A DNA stretch of 64,000 nucleotides, from NCBI GenBank assembly GCA_000727475.1, contig KL647288.1, positions 8,335,414 through 8,399,413 of the forward strand. The letters run 5' to 3'. The translations under genes were made by a program, and so were the position numbers. Position 1 is the first letter of the stretch; the number at the start of each line of letters is the position of its first letter. The stretch comes from Sarcocystis neurona. Its lineage: Eukaryota; Apicomplexa; Conoidasida; Eucoccidiorida; Sarcocystidae. Of the stretch, positions 26,350 to 38,600 are shown piece by piece. The notes under the pieces are model-generated. The model had not been told where the DNA came from. It saw only the letters and a program-made list of their open reading frames with translations, and did not search any database.

Positions 26350-28506
26350 TTAGTATGCACGGATTTCTCTGTATTTATGTGTCTTGCTCCTCCTACGGAG
26401 ACTGCGGCCACTTTGTCCTCCACCACCTCGTCCTCTTCCCTTCCTATATCCATCGGGTTCTGCCGAGTCCGCAAAGGCGCGCTCGAAGCCCTTCGCTTCT
26501 CCGAGTCTCCTTCGAAATGCTTCCTCAAGCGCTTTGCTCTGACGCCACCAAAGATCGAGAGCGGGTTGTGGAGAAGCTCCTTCTTGAAAGTGCTGACGTT
26601 CAGGGTGGAGCTGCCTGGATGGTGGCAGATAGTACGGTGACAGACGTTTTACTCGACGGTTCAAATCCACCTCATACTGGCGCTTTCGTAGGTTGTGAAG
26701 GTACACAGCATAAAACGGATCCTTACGTGCCCGCAAGCGAAGAAAAACTTTCCACGGCAAGCCCCACTCACGTATATTAGACTGACTCTGGTAGAAGTAC
26801 ATGACCTGCCGCATTCGCTCTCCCATGTGCGACCGCAGTTCTTCAGGTGGAGTACGGAGAATGTATTCATCAAATCCTCCCGCGTCGTCCATGGCGTGTA
26901 GTGCCGACGTCGTTACCCGCACGTTTGGGATAGTTGCGTTCAACAACGAAGAAGTGAAAGTCCGGCGAATCACATTTGGCTGCAGAAACAGGTGTGTCCA
27001 CACCGCAGAAGCGGTGCTGGCGTGTCAGTCGTAGAGCTGACCACTCAGAACGCATGCACAATGCAGTCGAGTAATCTCTGCCTAGACAAAATAGGCACGT
27101 GATAATTTGTGCAAGAGCACGAGGGTGAAAAGAACGAAGCCTTTATGCACCACTGCGGCGCCACAATGACGACATGTCATGACGCATTAGAGAACGGCGC
27201 CCACTTGCAGGCCTCATGGTGCCCTGAAGCATGTGTCACGGTGATACGTAGCCCACAGACTGACTCACCCCGCTAACGCACACCGTACTCGATGGCAGTC
27301 TGACTGTTCCAGAATCTTCAATCGTGGGGCTTGAAGGTGCCCCTGCACCACTTACAGGAGTCTAGTACTCAAAAACATTCGTCTCTATACGTTCAATCAA
27401 GTACATGTATTCAACTGTACCTACGTGGGCGTGATTGAAGGAGTAATTCTGTACAGTGTGTAGGTAAAAGAGTGTTCGGAATCTAAGTTGCAGTGTCACC
27501 GGAGACCACAGCCAAAGGCTAAAACTTCCTCCTCTACCGGATAGCCGGAAGCTACCTGCCTTTACAGTTTTCGCGCGTGTGGGGTGCAGCGCGTATACAG
27601 GTGCAGTTCAGGCCCTTTGCAAAATCTCAGACGTTTACTCCGCCCACACAACGCACCACCTGCCAGAGGGCTCAGCCCTTCACCTCACTGGACAAAGTCG
27701 TAGTCTTCTGCCTTTCTTAGCGTCTCGCGCCTTCAACAACAACAACACGCTCTGCTAAACCGAATTTCACAATGGCTTGCACCAGGACGCATCCGCAGCT
27801 TTACTGCGAAGCGTAACCAAGCAAGCACAGTCCTCTTCCCCGACCCTTCCCCGGGCACCTGCGCGCGTAAACGCGGATTCCGTAAAGATCCAGATACCGT
27901 CAGTGGCTGGCTGCATCACACCGGATACACCCGCGCCACAGGTGTGTACCCTCTCGCCGCCCCGCGAACCATAAAACCCTGTGATAATCAGCAGAGTAAC
28001 ACATTGTCGTGTACCACCTCGGCCTTTCGGGCCGAAGGCGTGCATGTGGACGTACACGCCAATGTGTTTAAACAAGTAAAATTTAGTTCTGACTTGTGAG
28101 TGCATCTGGTTGTGCACACGCGTTATGCAGGCGAAGAAGCGTGTAAGGTCCACCCAGACTGACTTCACCAACGCCTACGTCCGCAGTCGGACTACCAACA
28201 GAGACTGCCCGGCGAGGCTGCGCAACGGCGAATTTGGACAAAGGCGTGCTCTGTGTGGAGCTCGAAGAAGTCCACCAATAGACGCACCTTCAGCTTGCGG
28301 CGAGTCCTTCGCATGGAGAAAGAGCGTTTCGTGTGGTAGTTGAAATCCTCATCGTGGTACAGCCCCGTCTGCGAGGCAGCAGAAGGAATTCGCCCGTACG
28401 CTTTCACAGGTATGGGGGGAATAACCTGCCATTTTTTGAATCCGCGCTGCGCCCCCCGTCCCACGGAGCGCAAATACTTTCCCCAGAGACTCAGATTCTT
28501 TGGCAT
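26350..28506 (-). CDS. MRPL28: Mitochondrial large-subunit ribosomal protein bL28m, two exons
   Basis: Exon 1 is 28506-28288 (73 codons) and exon 2 is 26979-26350, joined across a 1.3-kb intron (AAG/GTGCGT donor, TTTCTGCAG acceptor, phase 0); the protein is 282 aa. The join restores the bL28 core: GLYHDEDF, KRSFSMRRTRRKLK and PNV lie in order across the junction, and VTTSALHAMDDAGGFDEYIL with TPPEEL follow about 15 residues into exon 2. These are hallmarks of mitochondrial bL28, a structural protein of the large subunit. The remaining exon 2 sequence is a lineage-specific extension rich in Arg, Tyr and Gln, ending in a Gly/Arg-rich tail. No classical presequence is obvious before the core, although the N-terminus is basic. 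A clean single gene with no frame damage. Confidence 0.9.
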
Positions 28507-31500
28507 CGCTTGACGTCGAGAAACACCGTCAGCTGTTCACCAAAGTGAAACGGTACTACGAACAGAAGCACACTCCTACACACTACACTGCCCACCTGGT
28601 TCAGTGTCTGCACATGCGGCACCCCCACCATAGAGACACAATGCGGGCAGCCTTTTCCCCCGCCGGCGTTCCGGAACGCCCTCACTGTAGAAGTATTGGG
28701 GAGAAACAGCAGAATACCTACAAGAGCAGAACAGCCGCACGAAAAGAAGACTTTCACTTCGGAGCGAAATGCAAATGAGGCTAAGAAGAGTCTTCCTCTA
28801 CACGCTGGATGTGCCCGCACAGCAATTTTACGTCTGCACCAGACAGACCATGCTAGGAACACGTACGGTGCTACCTGTCTTAGCGTGTGTAGATACATGC
28901 GTACAAAGATATAGGTAATTTGTACCTGTCACACAGCCGTAAATGCAGGCACACAGAGGAAGAGGAAGTGAAGACTGGGCACAGTGCAGAAAAAGTCCTC
29001 AAGCTGAACGTCGAACGGCTGTCACAAGGAGCACTGAGGAAAACGCCACGCAAGGTTTGGGGCCGGGCCCCACGCACACCAACGGAGGCCACAAATTCAA
29101 ATTTTATCGACAAAATTCTTTTTGTCACTTTAAAGAATCCACGAATCTAGTAGGCGACCCATTCATGCATACAAGACCTCGACATAGTATGTCTTGACAA
29201 GCGCTGCAGCTATCAGCGCCGAGAGATACGTCACAGCACGTCAACGTCTCCGACGTGAACTAACGGCTAGCGAAGGGCACCACGGCCAAAACAAGCGCAT
29301 TTCAAACCAAGCGATTCCTCCCCGCGTTTACGGGAAGTTGTGAGCCGGGGCTACCCGCCATTGACCCAGCACATACTTATAGTGTGAGGATGTCTGGATG
29401 GGCCGGAGGCGCAAGCAGTGACAGCAACATCGAGTCGGCGTGCGTCGAAAATGGTGTTTTTTGCTTCTCTGGCACGGCTACAGGTCTCTTCAGAGGTTCT
29501 CAAATTCAAAGCATTCTCTGTGCGGAAACACGACGTGTGATCTACGAAGAAAAGAAAGGAAACTGGAGGGGGCGGGCAACACGCTCACAGCACTAGCGGG
29601 AGCAACGCCCCCTTCACGCAGCAGAAGCCTCCGCCTCACTGACGTGTGCTTCGAAGACTAGTCAGTTTTGAGAAAGACAAATCTGCGTCCCGACCAAAGC
29701 GTGTATACGCCGCAGACCACGGAGGCAAAAAAGGCAAGCACTGAACTTGTCGTCATGCTTTGTTACCTGCAGAAGAACCCCTCGCCGTGCGTACACACAC
29801 GTCAGCCACGCAAATATCAGAAAATGAACAACGAAGAGAACTGGGTCCCTCCGACGTCGTGACGGACGGAAATCTTGTTAATGGTTCAGTCCTGGAATAC
29901 CAACTATCATTCTATTTGTACGAGACGGCAAAACGCAATACTGCTGCCTACCCAGCTAGATTTGAGGGGCAGTGCAGTGTGCACGTGCTATGCACTAGAC
30001 ACGCAGAAGTCTCACCACGAATCAAAACGCGTGTATGTCGAGGCGTGCCAACACAGCACTGGGCGGTCCACGCTCCGACATACTGCAGTCCTTTCTATCT
30101 CATCTGTTGTCTGCAGTAACGGCACGAATACCTACGCAGACAAAACGTGTGTCAATGTTGTGTAGTTCCACTCCAACAATACACCTTTTGAGCAAGAACG
30201 GATAACTGACATCTCCCTCCTTCAAGCGCAGGCAATGGAGAGTAACCGGCAGACACAGAAATACGCAAGCATGCGCTTCTTACAACGTAGCACTAGTGTC
30301 GTGGTCCGCAGGATTTATTTAACTACTATTGGACTCTAGAGCGACAGATGACGAGGGCGCGGAGCTGCATAATACGTAGACCTATCACTTCTAATTCTCC
30401 TCGGAAATGGGACTGGTTACTCCTTCGGAGCGGAAAGCCAGAAGTATGTATATGCGTATCCATGCATGCAAGTGTTCACTCAGAAATATTCACGGAAGAC
30501 GGACACGTACAAAAGCCGCTATTCAACGAAAGCGTGTGGCCTGAGAAATTCACGGAAGGAGACGGAAAGCCTCTGTGCATGTTGCATGAGACACAAAATG
30601 ATGTAGCGTAGGGAGAGCACGTAATACCTGACGCCCTGGAGAAGTCGATTTCGCCGCAGCGTATTCGTACGACAGTACGAGCACTGTGCTTCAGATGTAC
30701 ACAAACTACCTGCCTACAGTGTTCTCAACAGCAGGTGAGGGGGGGAACAACGCAAACAAACAGCCACCCAGCTGTCGGCAGGCGGACATGGAGTTACCCA
30801 CCGTAAGTATGCACATTAATATCCACGACATACAATCGGCCGGGTCAACGACATCTACACGTTTGCCCGTGCACGAGTTGTACACGTTAGTACGACAGGT
30901 CAAATTCTATGTATCGTCCACGCGCGGACATATTGGTATTTACTGTGCGTGAGCATATACATGAAATGCACGCACACACAGCCCCATACTGCCTTCACGT
31001 GCTACACAGATATAGATACGCGTAGGTACACAGCAGATATATGACAAAGTACACGTTATGTGGTCTCAGGGGCAAACGGCGCACGCCATTTCTCTCGATA
31101 TGCATCATCCCACTGCAAGGGCACTGGAGGCACTGCCTACAAAGTGCTCACGTAAACTTTACAACATCTTCGGTTTCCCTTGCACGTGCAGAAGACGGCC
31201 GGAGAAATGGTCAGGGAAGAAAGACTTGCGAAATACCTCAACTTTTCACCCACTGGCACTACAAACAGAGAAGAGTGGCTCTTGTAAAACGTCGCCGAGT
31301 TGTATGGTGTGTACGGCTCGGGCGTACCGCATTGGTCACCGAAACCTGGAGAAACCGACGCAAAGGTGCGCCGTTCGGGGTTGCTGCGATACAAGCATTG
31401 GTGAGACCGAAAAAGAAGAAGAAGACGCCAATATACTACTTTACTCTGCAAATGGTAAACCTCTGCCGATGGCTCCTGCTGGAGTTTGCCTGGGTGTGCA

Positions 31501-32627
31501 TGCGCGCGGCTCGCCCTCCGGCGCACACAAGTAACGAGGGCATGCGCGATATCTTTCTTACTAAACGGTCGGAAGCAACAGGTTTTTGTACTGCCGTTAG
31601 TTCCTGACACTCTGCCGTCACGCGCTGTCGTGGCGTGTAGTTGTTCTTTCATTTGCCTGTTGTCCCTCGGTGCGTGCTGCCTCCTTGGTGATGCCAGTAT
31701 GAAACTCGAATTTTTCCATGTTGTTGATAAGTAAACTGCTTCGTCATCCTCTGGCTACACAGTCTTCCTCACACCGTATCTTCTTTGTCAAACATCTGCC
31801 ACTGTCTCGCTTGTCTTGCACGTGTGAAACACCGTGTATGTGCGGACCTTGGAAAACTCGGACTCCGTGTCGTTTTTGCTCGTCCATCTTATTTTACAAC
31901 TGTACATCTGATTCTCCGTTGTTTAATGTATGCCTTCGCTGCGGCATATTCTTCAGGTACGCGCAATGTCACCTCGCTCAGCAATGCGACAGAGGTGACA
32001 CGTCCTCTCGCAGTAAACTTTTCCCGTAATCAATGTGTACGGACTCTCCGAGCATATGCAAAAAGAAACCGTTTACGTTGTGACGGATGTGTCTACGTGT
32101 TACTGTCCCCAGAAGGCCACAATACCCCACTTGCGGCAAGTGTCGAATTTCCCTCTTTCGACGTCGCTCTCTTGCTCTCGTGTTTTTCACTGTTTGCCCT
32201 TTTGCTCTGTAAAAGAAGGCCGCAGCCCTACTAGTAGACCACTTTACACCGGAGAGGCAGCACAGTCGCTGCAGCAGCACGATCTTCCATCGACGGCTGC
32301 AACACGCGCAACACCAGCTGCAAGGCTATAGGCAGCAGCACTGTCAACAACACCAGGGGGCCCAGCAGGAGCAGCAGCAAACAAGACCAGATCAAGGTTG
32401 AGAGAGGAGTAAACCTGGGACGGGCTGAGGAGCAGAGTCAGCGGCAAACGGGAACCACCCGGCGCAGCACAACAGGCAGCAGCAGCCGCAGGAACAGCAG
32501 GTTACCCAAGCAGGAGCGGCGGTTCCGTGTGCCGGTTCGGGACAAACGGCTGACGCAGCCGAAGGCGCTGCCGAATACGTAGTTGCAGTCGCCCGTATCC
32601 TTTCTTCCGCTCGTGCTGTTCCCCAGG
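28507..32627. other. Unassigned stretch with possible exons
   Basis: A plus-strand frame from ATG 29390 to 29596 starts with a Gly/Ser-rich, protein-like translation. It could be a first exon head-to-head with the bL28m gene. A second plausible plus-strand exon starts after the acceptor GGTTCAG at 29886 and runs to 30165. I could not join them with confidence or recognise either. Frames at 31041-31652 are open in three frames at once and probably reflect composition. Confidence 0.35.
32260..32510. repeat. CAG-rich low-complexity block
   Basis: Imperfect CAG/CAA/GCA triplets interrupted by ACC and GGA, just upstream of the TMEM147 first exon. No reading frame through it is clearly coding. Confidence 0.65.
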
Positions 32628-35600
32628 ATGTCGATTCTTTACTTTGCTGCGTGCGGCATCAGCTGCTTCGGACCCATCGTTGCCATATATAAAGGAACTC
32701 AAGTGTGAGTTATTTCGCTACGGAAGAAAGAAGCTGAGTTTTCAGTGATTCCTCGTTCGTTCGTGCGATTGCTCCTTGTTTTCCTTGCTGCAGCGGTTGC
32801 TTTTTAGGCCTTCAGGCCCCTCCACGCTGCTGCTCATCTCCCGTTGACGACGCGGATGTTGTTTGTAGCGCAGTCGCGGCTGCTGCTCTAGTCCTCGTGG
32901 TACTACGCCCTGCTACAGCTGCTGCGAGCGGCGTTTACGCCCCCCTCGATCCCGCAGGTTGACTGATAAAGGCTCCTCAGCCGTATACGTGGCAGTTGCA
33001 CATTAGCTGAGTTTCAGCGTCAAACTAATCTCATCCTGCCGCAGTTTACCAGCTCTGTACCAACGAAGAGGCGCTTTTCAACCACTGTATAACGCCGTAC
33101 GCAAGCGCTCGAGGGTTCCCGAAGTACTCTGCCTCCAAAGTCGAGCAGTCCCCTGCGTCTTGTGTACGCTGCTTGTCTCCACACTGAGGCCTGATTACTC
33201 TTGCACAGCTACGTCGATTACTGCACCTTCAGCTCTGCTTCATCGTCATGTATATGTGCACACACAGATACGTCTATGTACGTGCGTGGAGCTGCACGCT
33301 GTGGAATATCGTTGTACACACGCGTGTAGGTCTACGCAGCTGTAGGCCCCTGTCTGCGTGACTGGAGAAGGCGTCAGTTGCTGTTTGAAGGGACGGCAGC
33401 GGCAGGGAGAGGCCATCCTCAGACAGCAGCAGACTGTGAAGCCGAGAGGTCGCTCCTGCACATGCTGTGCTTTTGCAGGATGTTCTTCCGCGTATATGCG
33501 TACACACATGTACGCATACATGCGTGCGCGTACACAGCGTAAACAGGCACTTTGCTGAAGGTCGCAGACTCCGCCGTTGCAGCTGGGCAACAGCTGCGGG
33601 CTGGCGACTCCGCAGATTCCTCTTGTACACCCTGCGTGCACAGACGCGCGTCAGTACGCCAACCTGTCCACACGCAAACACACTCGTAACCAAAAGGTAC
33701 CAGTGGCAGCCCAAAATATTAAGGCTGACAACAGCAGCGCAGCAGTTCATAGAGACGAGAGCTGTAGGAGACGCACCTGCGGGGTGGTGTGCGCGTACAC
33801 GACAGATACGCCGTCTGAGAGTGACTGAGAGCAGGGGTCGGTTCTTCGCGAATCACCGAAGTACTGTGTGAGAGAGGGGCCAAGTACGGCCGCTAGTTGC
33901 TGGTGTATGGTCGGAGTACGCTACTGAAGAGTTGCTGACTGCAGGCCCTAAGTAGACAGCCGCTGAAATATACTATCAGAGGGTGGCTGACTGCACGGGT
34001 AGCTGCTGCGAGATCGTGGACATACGCTGTCGCAGAGTGGCTGATTGCAGGGGTTAGTTGCCCAAGAGTCGTTTAAATAGCAGAGAGACATGCTTGGAAA
34101 TCAAAAACGTACAAGTCGTCCTTTCTTTCCCAGCGAAAAGCATGCCAGGACGCTTCTTTGATGTTCAAGCGCGACACTCGGGATGCTTCCCTGAAGTGTA
34201 CATACACCGCAGAAATTTTCAGTCCGCAGGACTCGGAGTGACACGAAGTCGGAGTGAGTGACTCTTTCGCGGGCTGTGTATGCCTGTGTGTACCTGCAAA
34301 GTTGCGTGCCTGCATGCGAGTTTGTGTGCAGGTGCGAGCAGCCAGGCACGCGGTGGCTTATGGCCATTTCGGCTCTCGCATACCTTCTCACTCAGTTAGT
34401 AAAGGTGGGTCCGCAGCTTTTGCTGCTGCTGCTGCAACTACTTACACATATGAAGTGTCTGCCGCTGCTTCCACATCCTGCTAATGCTCGTTGATTTTTT
34501 CTGCCTGACTGTTCTGCAGTCGTCTTCTGAAGCTGCTTTCTCTTGTATCCTGTGTGTACAGCCTTTTTCTGTTTGTCTAGCTCCTGCCACTTCTCTCTGC
34601 TGCGCTTTTTGTCTCACACTGCCTGGCGAAGGTATAGCAGACTCTTCCGTGTGTCTTGTGTGTGTCTTCGTCCTTCACTGTGTGTACACCGCCTACACCG
34701 CTCCTGGTGGCGCTCACTAAAGGCAAAACGTCGCCGTCGCCCACGTCACGCAGGGGGGGCCTTTCGACTTTATAGTCTGCTGTTGTCTGAGGGTGGCGTC
34801 TCCTTGCGGCCACCCCGCTGCTTCTGCCGTCGCTGCTGCTTTTTCGGCCACTACCACGGCTGCTGCTGTCGCTCCTGCGACTACTGCTGCCGTCCCACTG
34901 GTGCCACTGTTGCCACATCTGTCGCTGCTGACCTCTGCCTCTATTGACACTTGACGACGGAGAGCTCGGGGCTGTTGTCGTTGCAGCGGGATGAATGGAC
35001 TGCCTTCCGCATGTCGCAGTGAACGACTATCAACGGGGGACGCAGTACATACGCATACCCTCACACACAGTGTAGGTCTGTGCGAGTATTTGAACCGGTA
35101 GTCTTTGCAAATATGTATTTTCACCGCTAGAATTGGCTTCACTTCAGCGTGGCGTTATCAGAGCTCCACACGTCTTTAGCCCACATAGTGCTCCAGTATT
35201 GGTGGGTAGGTGTGAGTCCTATGGGAAAATAAGTGACTCTTTCCTACGGCGTCACGCACTGGCTTCCCCCTGAAGCCACATTTCTTCGAACACGCTTGTT
35301 ACTGATAGTCTTTCTGGTGTGCGCCTCAACGTTTCCTGCGCGTATGACCTCAGCACTCCCCCCCCCCCCAGCCCCAGCAGCAGCAGCGTGCACGTACAAG
35401 TGCGCAGAGAAGAGACAGTTACCACCCAGAAGTACACGCAACGGTCTCTCGTGGGGTGTGATACGATGTAGTGAGGTTATGACTGGAGCCTCAGCGAAGC
35501 AGCTGGCCAGTGTTGTTGCAGGTGGTGGTGCTTGTGCTGCTCTGTGTGCGGTGACTACTGTATCAGGTGCGTCTCCTCTTGTAGCGCTGTTCCTTCTCGC

Positions 35601-38600
35601 CGTCCTGCAACATTTTCTGTTGGTGCACTGCGTTTGCTGCTGGTTCAGAGTCTGCTGATGGTGTCGCTGCTACCGGAGAGCTGTTCCTCGTATATTGTGT
35701 GTGAGGTAGGCCCCCCACGTACTTTGAGGAGCTGAACACTCAGTCACTTTTGCTGCTGATTTACTCCTCTTTTTGGCCCGGCAGCAGCAACACCGTGCAA
35801 AGGTCCTTCTGTTCCAGAGTGCACCAGCCATCTGAACTGTACGGGCTTGTCGTACTGCAGCAGTTTCCGTCATTGGACGCTTGAGCGTGGCACACCGCTG
35901 CTGTCAACTCCCCGCAGCTTTTGATCCTGTTGCTGCTGAGCCCATTGTGGCGAGTGCCGTGCTGCAACCTCTGACGAACGTGTTACTGCCGCTAATTTTA
36001 CACAGGTGGTACGTCTGCTGCTGTTGCCCCTGCGTGCAATCTGACCACCCCTTCACTCCTAGCAGCGCCGCTGCTATTCACCAAGAGGACGCTGCTCGCG
36101 CCGTGCTGCTGTTCGTGGAATGCAGGCCATAACGCAGGCGTTTCTTCGTTGCATCGATTTTGTTGGCCTCTGCTTCACTGTTCACCACAAGTAAGTCCAG
36201 GCGTTACTCTAAGTCGCAAATGAAAATACGCATAAGAACCAGTAAGTGCGTGCGTCTACACACAGGATGGAAGACACCACATACAGCAGGTAATGGATAT
36301 TCAGTGGAGAGCACACCTAGAACAAGGAGTGTCGCCGCAAACGTGCAGACAGTAATCTAGTACAGTCAGGATGAGACCGACGAATCGTCGTGTAGGCGAA
36401 GTGTGGCCAAGAACTATTCCGATTCAAAACACTACAAGGAAGAAGGTGGGTGTGAGACCGCCGGGACACAAATATATACATGTATATCTTCGCTCGGAGA
36501 AGAGATGCTATTCTAAGCTGCAAAAGGTTGGAAAGTCGGCGTAGTGACTTAAACGCGAAGAAGCAAAACGTTCGGCGTTTGGTGAGTCGAAAAGTGAACC
36601 TCTGTTTGCGAGTGCGTAGTAGTAAACGCTTCCGTCTCCGGCGCTACACTGTCTGCATATGAAGACGACGTAAAGCTTTCCGTTTCAGCAGCGGCCGATG
36701 CTTGTGCTTGCTTTTCTGCTTGTAGGACAGCGCTCAGCTTCGAGTCGAACACGCGACTGTTGACCGTTGGTCTTGGATGGAGCCTCGCGCACGCGGTGTT
36801 CACAAATCTGTTGCCTCTTCTTGCGAGTAAGGTGGTTCTTCCTTTTTCAGTCCTTGCAATCAAAAAGAGCTTTGCCGCTCGAGATTCTCTTCAGCGATCG
36901 GGGACGTGCCGCAGACGAAAAATGCAGACATTGTATTTTGTAGTTGGTGGTCTGCGTGCGTCGGAGCAGGAGGGGTTGTCCAGGCACTGCGTCAGCAGGC
37001 GCTGTGTATGCGTTCACTTTAGCAGCATGCTGCGGCATCCTAGGCGTCAGCTTGCATCTGTTACACCAGGAAGTACTGGGCTTGCACCGCGTCGACAACT
37101 CGCGGACGCATGAGCGCCGCCGAATGCGTCCACGCCTTGCCAGGAACACTTTTGCGGCTGCTTTCCCATCAGCAGTACCACACTGCGTCATATAATTTTC
37201 TCAACAATCTGCAGGCCGAGCGCAAGTGCACCAGAACAGTCGTGGAATCAGTAGTCGGAGCCTGCTTGAACTACTTAAGCATCCCGCACCGACGTGTTCG
37301 ATCCGAATAACGCCACGTTTGAAAATTAATACAGGGCTTGTGTTACATCCTCGCCATCGTGTTCTGAACTGACTAAACTTGGTGGTGCGTGGCAGTGTTT
37401 TCCGTGCCGATTTAGTCTGTGTCTGCCCTCATGTACTTAGGCGGTGACACACTTGCATCCGTGTGCGAAAAAGTGGCGGTGACAGGGTCCGTCGTCCTTC
37501 CGTACTGATGTCATTTTTTGACGAAGAAAGCCTTCAGCTGTCGGCGGAAATCTACTTTTTCGGCCCCCCTACGCTGTTGTGTATGCGTGGCGGACTTTTC
37601 CCCCTGCCACTTCCTGTATCCTGGTTAGGGACCACCCCCGGTGGAGCTAGATATCTGTGCGGGAGTGGCTAGCTGTGGTCTCTCTCCTTTTTCTGTTTCA
37701 GTTGCGCGGCTTCAGCACGCGCTGTGAGGAACGTGAGACAGGCTAGTGTACTGCGAGGTATATGTGGAGCTACGCAGCGTGTTGTACCTTGTCTCTCTGT
37801 TGCAGATCTCCGGGGCACATCAGGCTTCCAGTGGCGGTATATCTACGGGGCGTTGGCGGGCAGCTCATCAATTGTAAGTGAAACAGTGCTGTGGGGTGTG
37901 CGTTTCTATTCTGCCAGGGATCTTGTGCAGGAGTGGCTGAGTGTGATGACTGTTCCTTCGGATTCCACTTGCTTGGCTGTGGCACGCGCTGGTGCACTAA
38001 GCATGGCGTACTGTGTCTTTTGATGATATTACAGTAGAACGGGAACGCCTGCTTGAGAGAAAGCTAGTCACTTTGCGTGCCATTTGTATACATCCAGATA
38101 CATACATAAGTCCATACATATGTACATACATACATACACGCACACACACACACACACACACGCACATACACACACACACACACACACATACACACACACA
38201 CACACACACACGCACACACGCACACGCACACGACCACGGTGGAACTGTTGCATCTTTGCAGAGGTGCGACCGAGAGAGGGGAATGAAAACGTTCGCAGGC
38301 TTCACACGCGAAGACTAAGATGTGCTGAATTGCCCCGAAGTCCGGAAGTGGAAGAGACAGGCGTAGAGATGGCTGGCACCACGTCACACAGCTGGCAAGA
38401 AGAGGTCATCTTATGCTTTGCACACGCTCGTACACGGTTGTGTTGCCTCTGATGAACCCCTACGCATTTTTGTCACAATGTGCAGACGGAGCACCACCTA
38501 TCTGTTCTGTAGAGGCGTTCCAGCGGGCCCGTGGAGTCCCAGTACGAAGAAGTGCTACCCGTGGTCCCCACGTTGTGAGAAGTGGGAACCTTTTTCACAA

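Noticed and set aside
26655..26675. tRNA T-arm-like GGTTCAAATCC
   Set aside because: It lies inside the bL28m second exon on the opposite strand, and no acceptor or anticodon arms can be paired around it.
31041..31652. Three overlapping frames of 158-188 codons
   Set aside because: Open in several frames and on both strands at once, with no splice support or recognisable motif; more likely a local lack of stop codons.
37702..37805. Longer TMEM147 exon 6 starting after TTTCAG at 37701
   Set aside because: It reads in frame into exon 6, but its phase does not fit the donor at 36827, while the acceptor at 37805 does and restores the family spacing.
38013..38452. His/Thr- and Cys/Val-rich frames
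   Set aside because: Produced by the CA microsatellite inside the TMEM147 intron.
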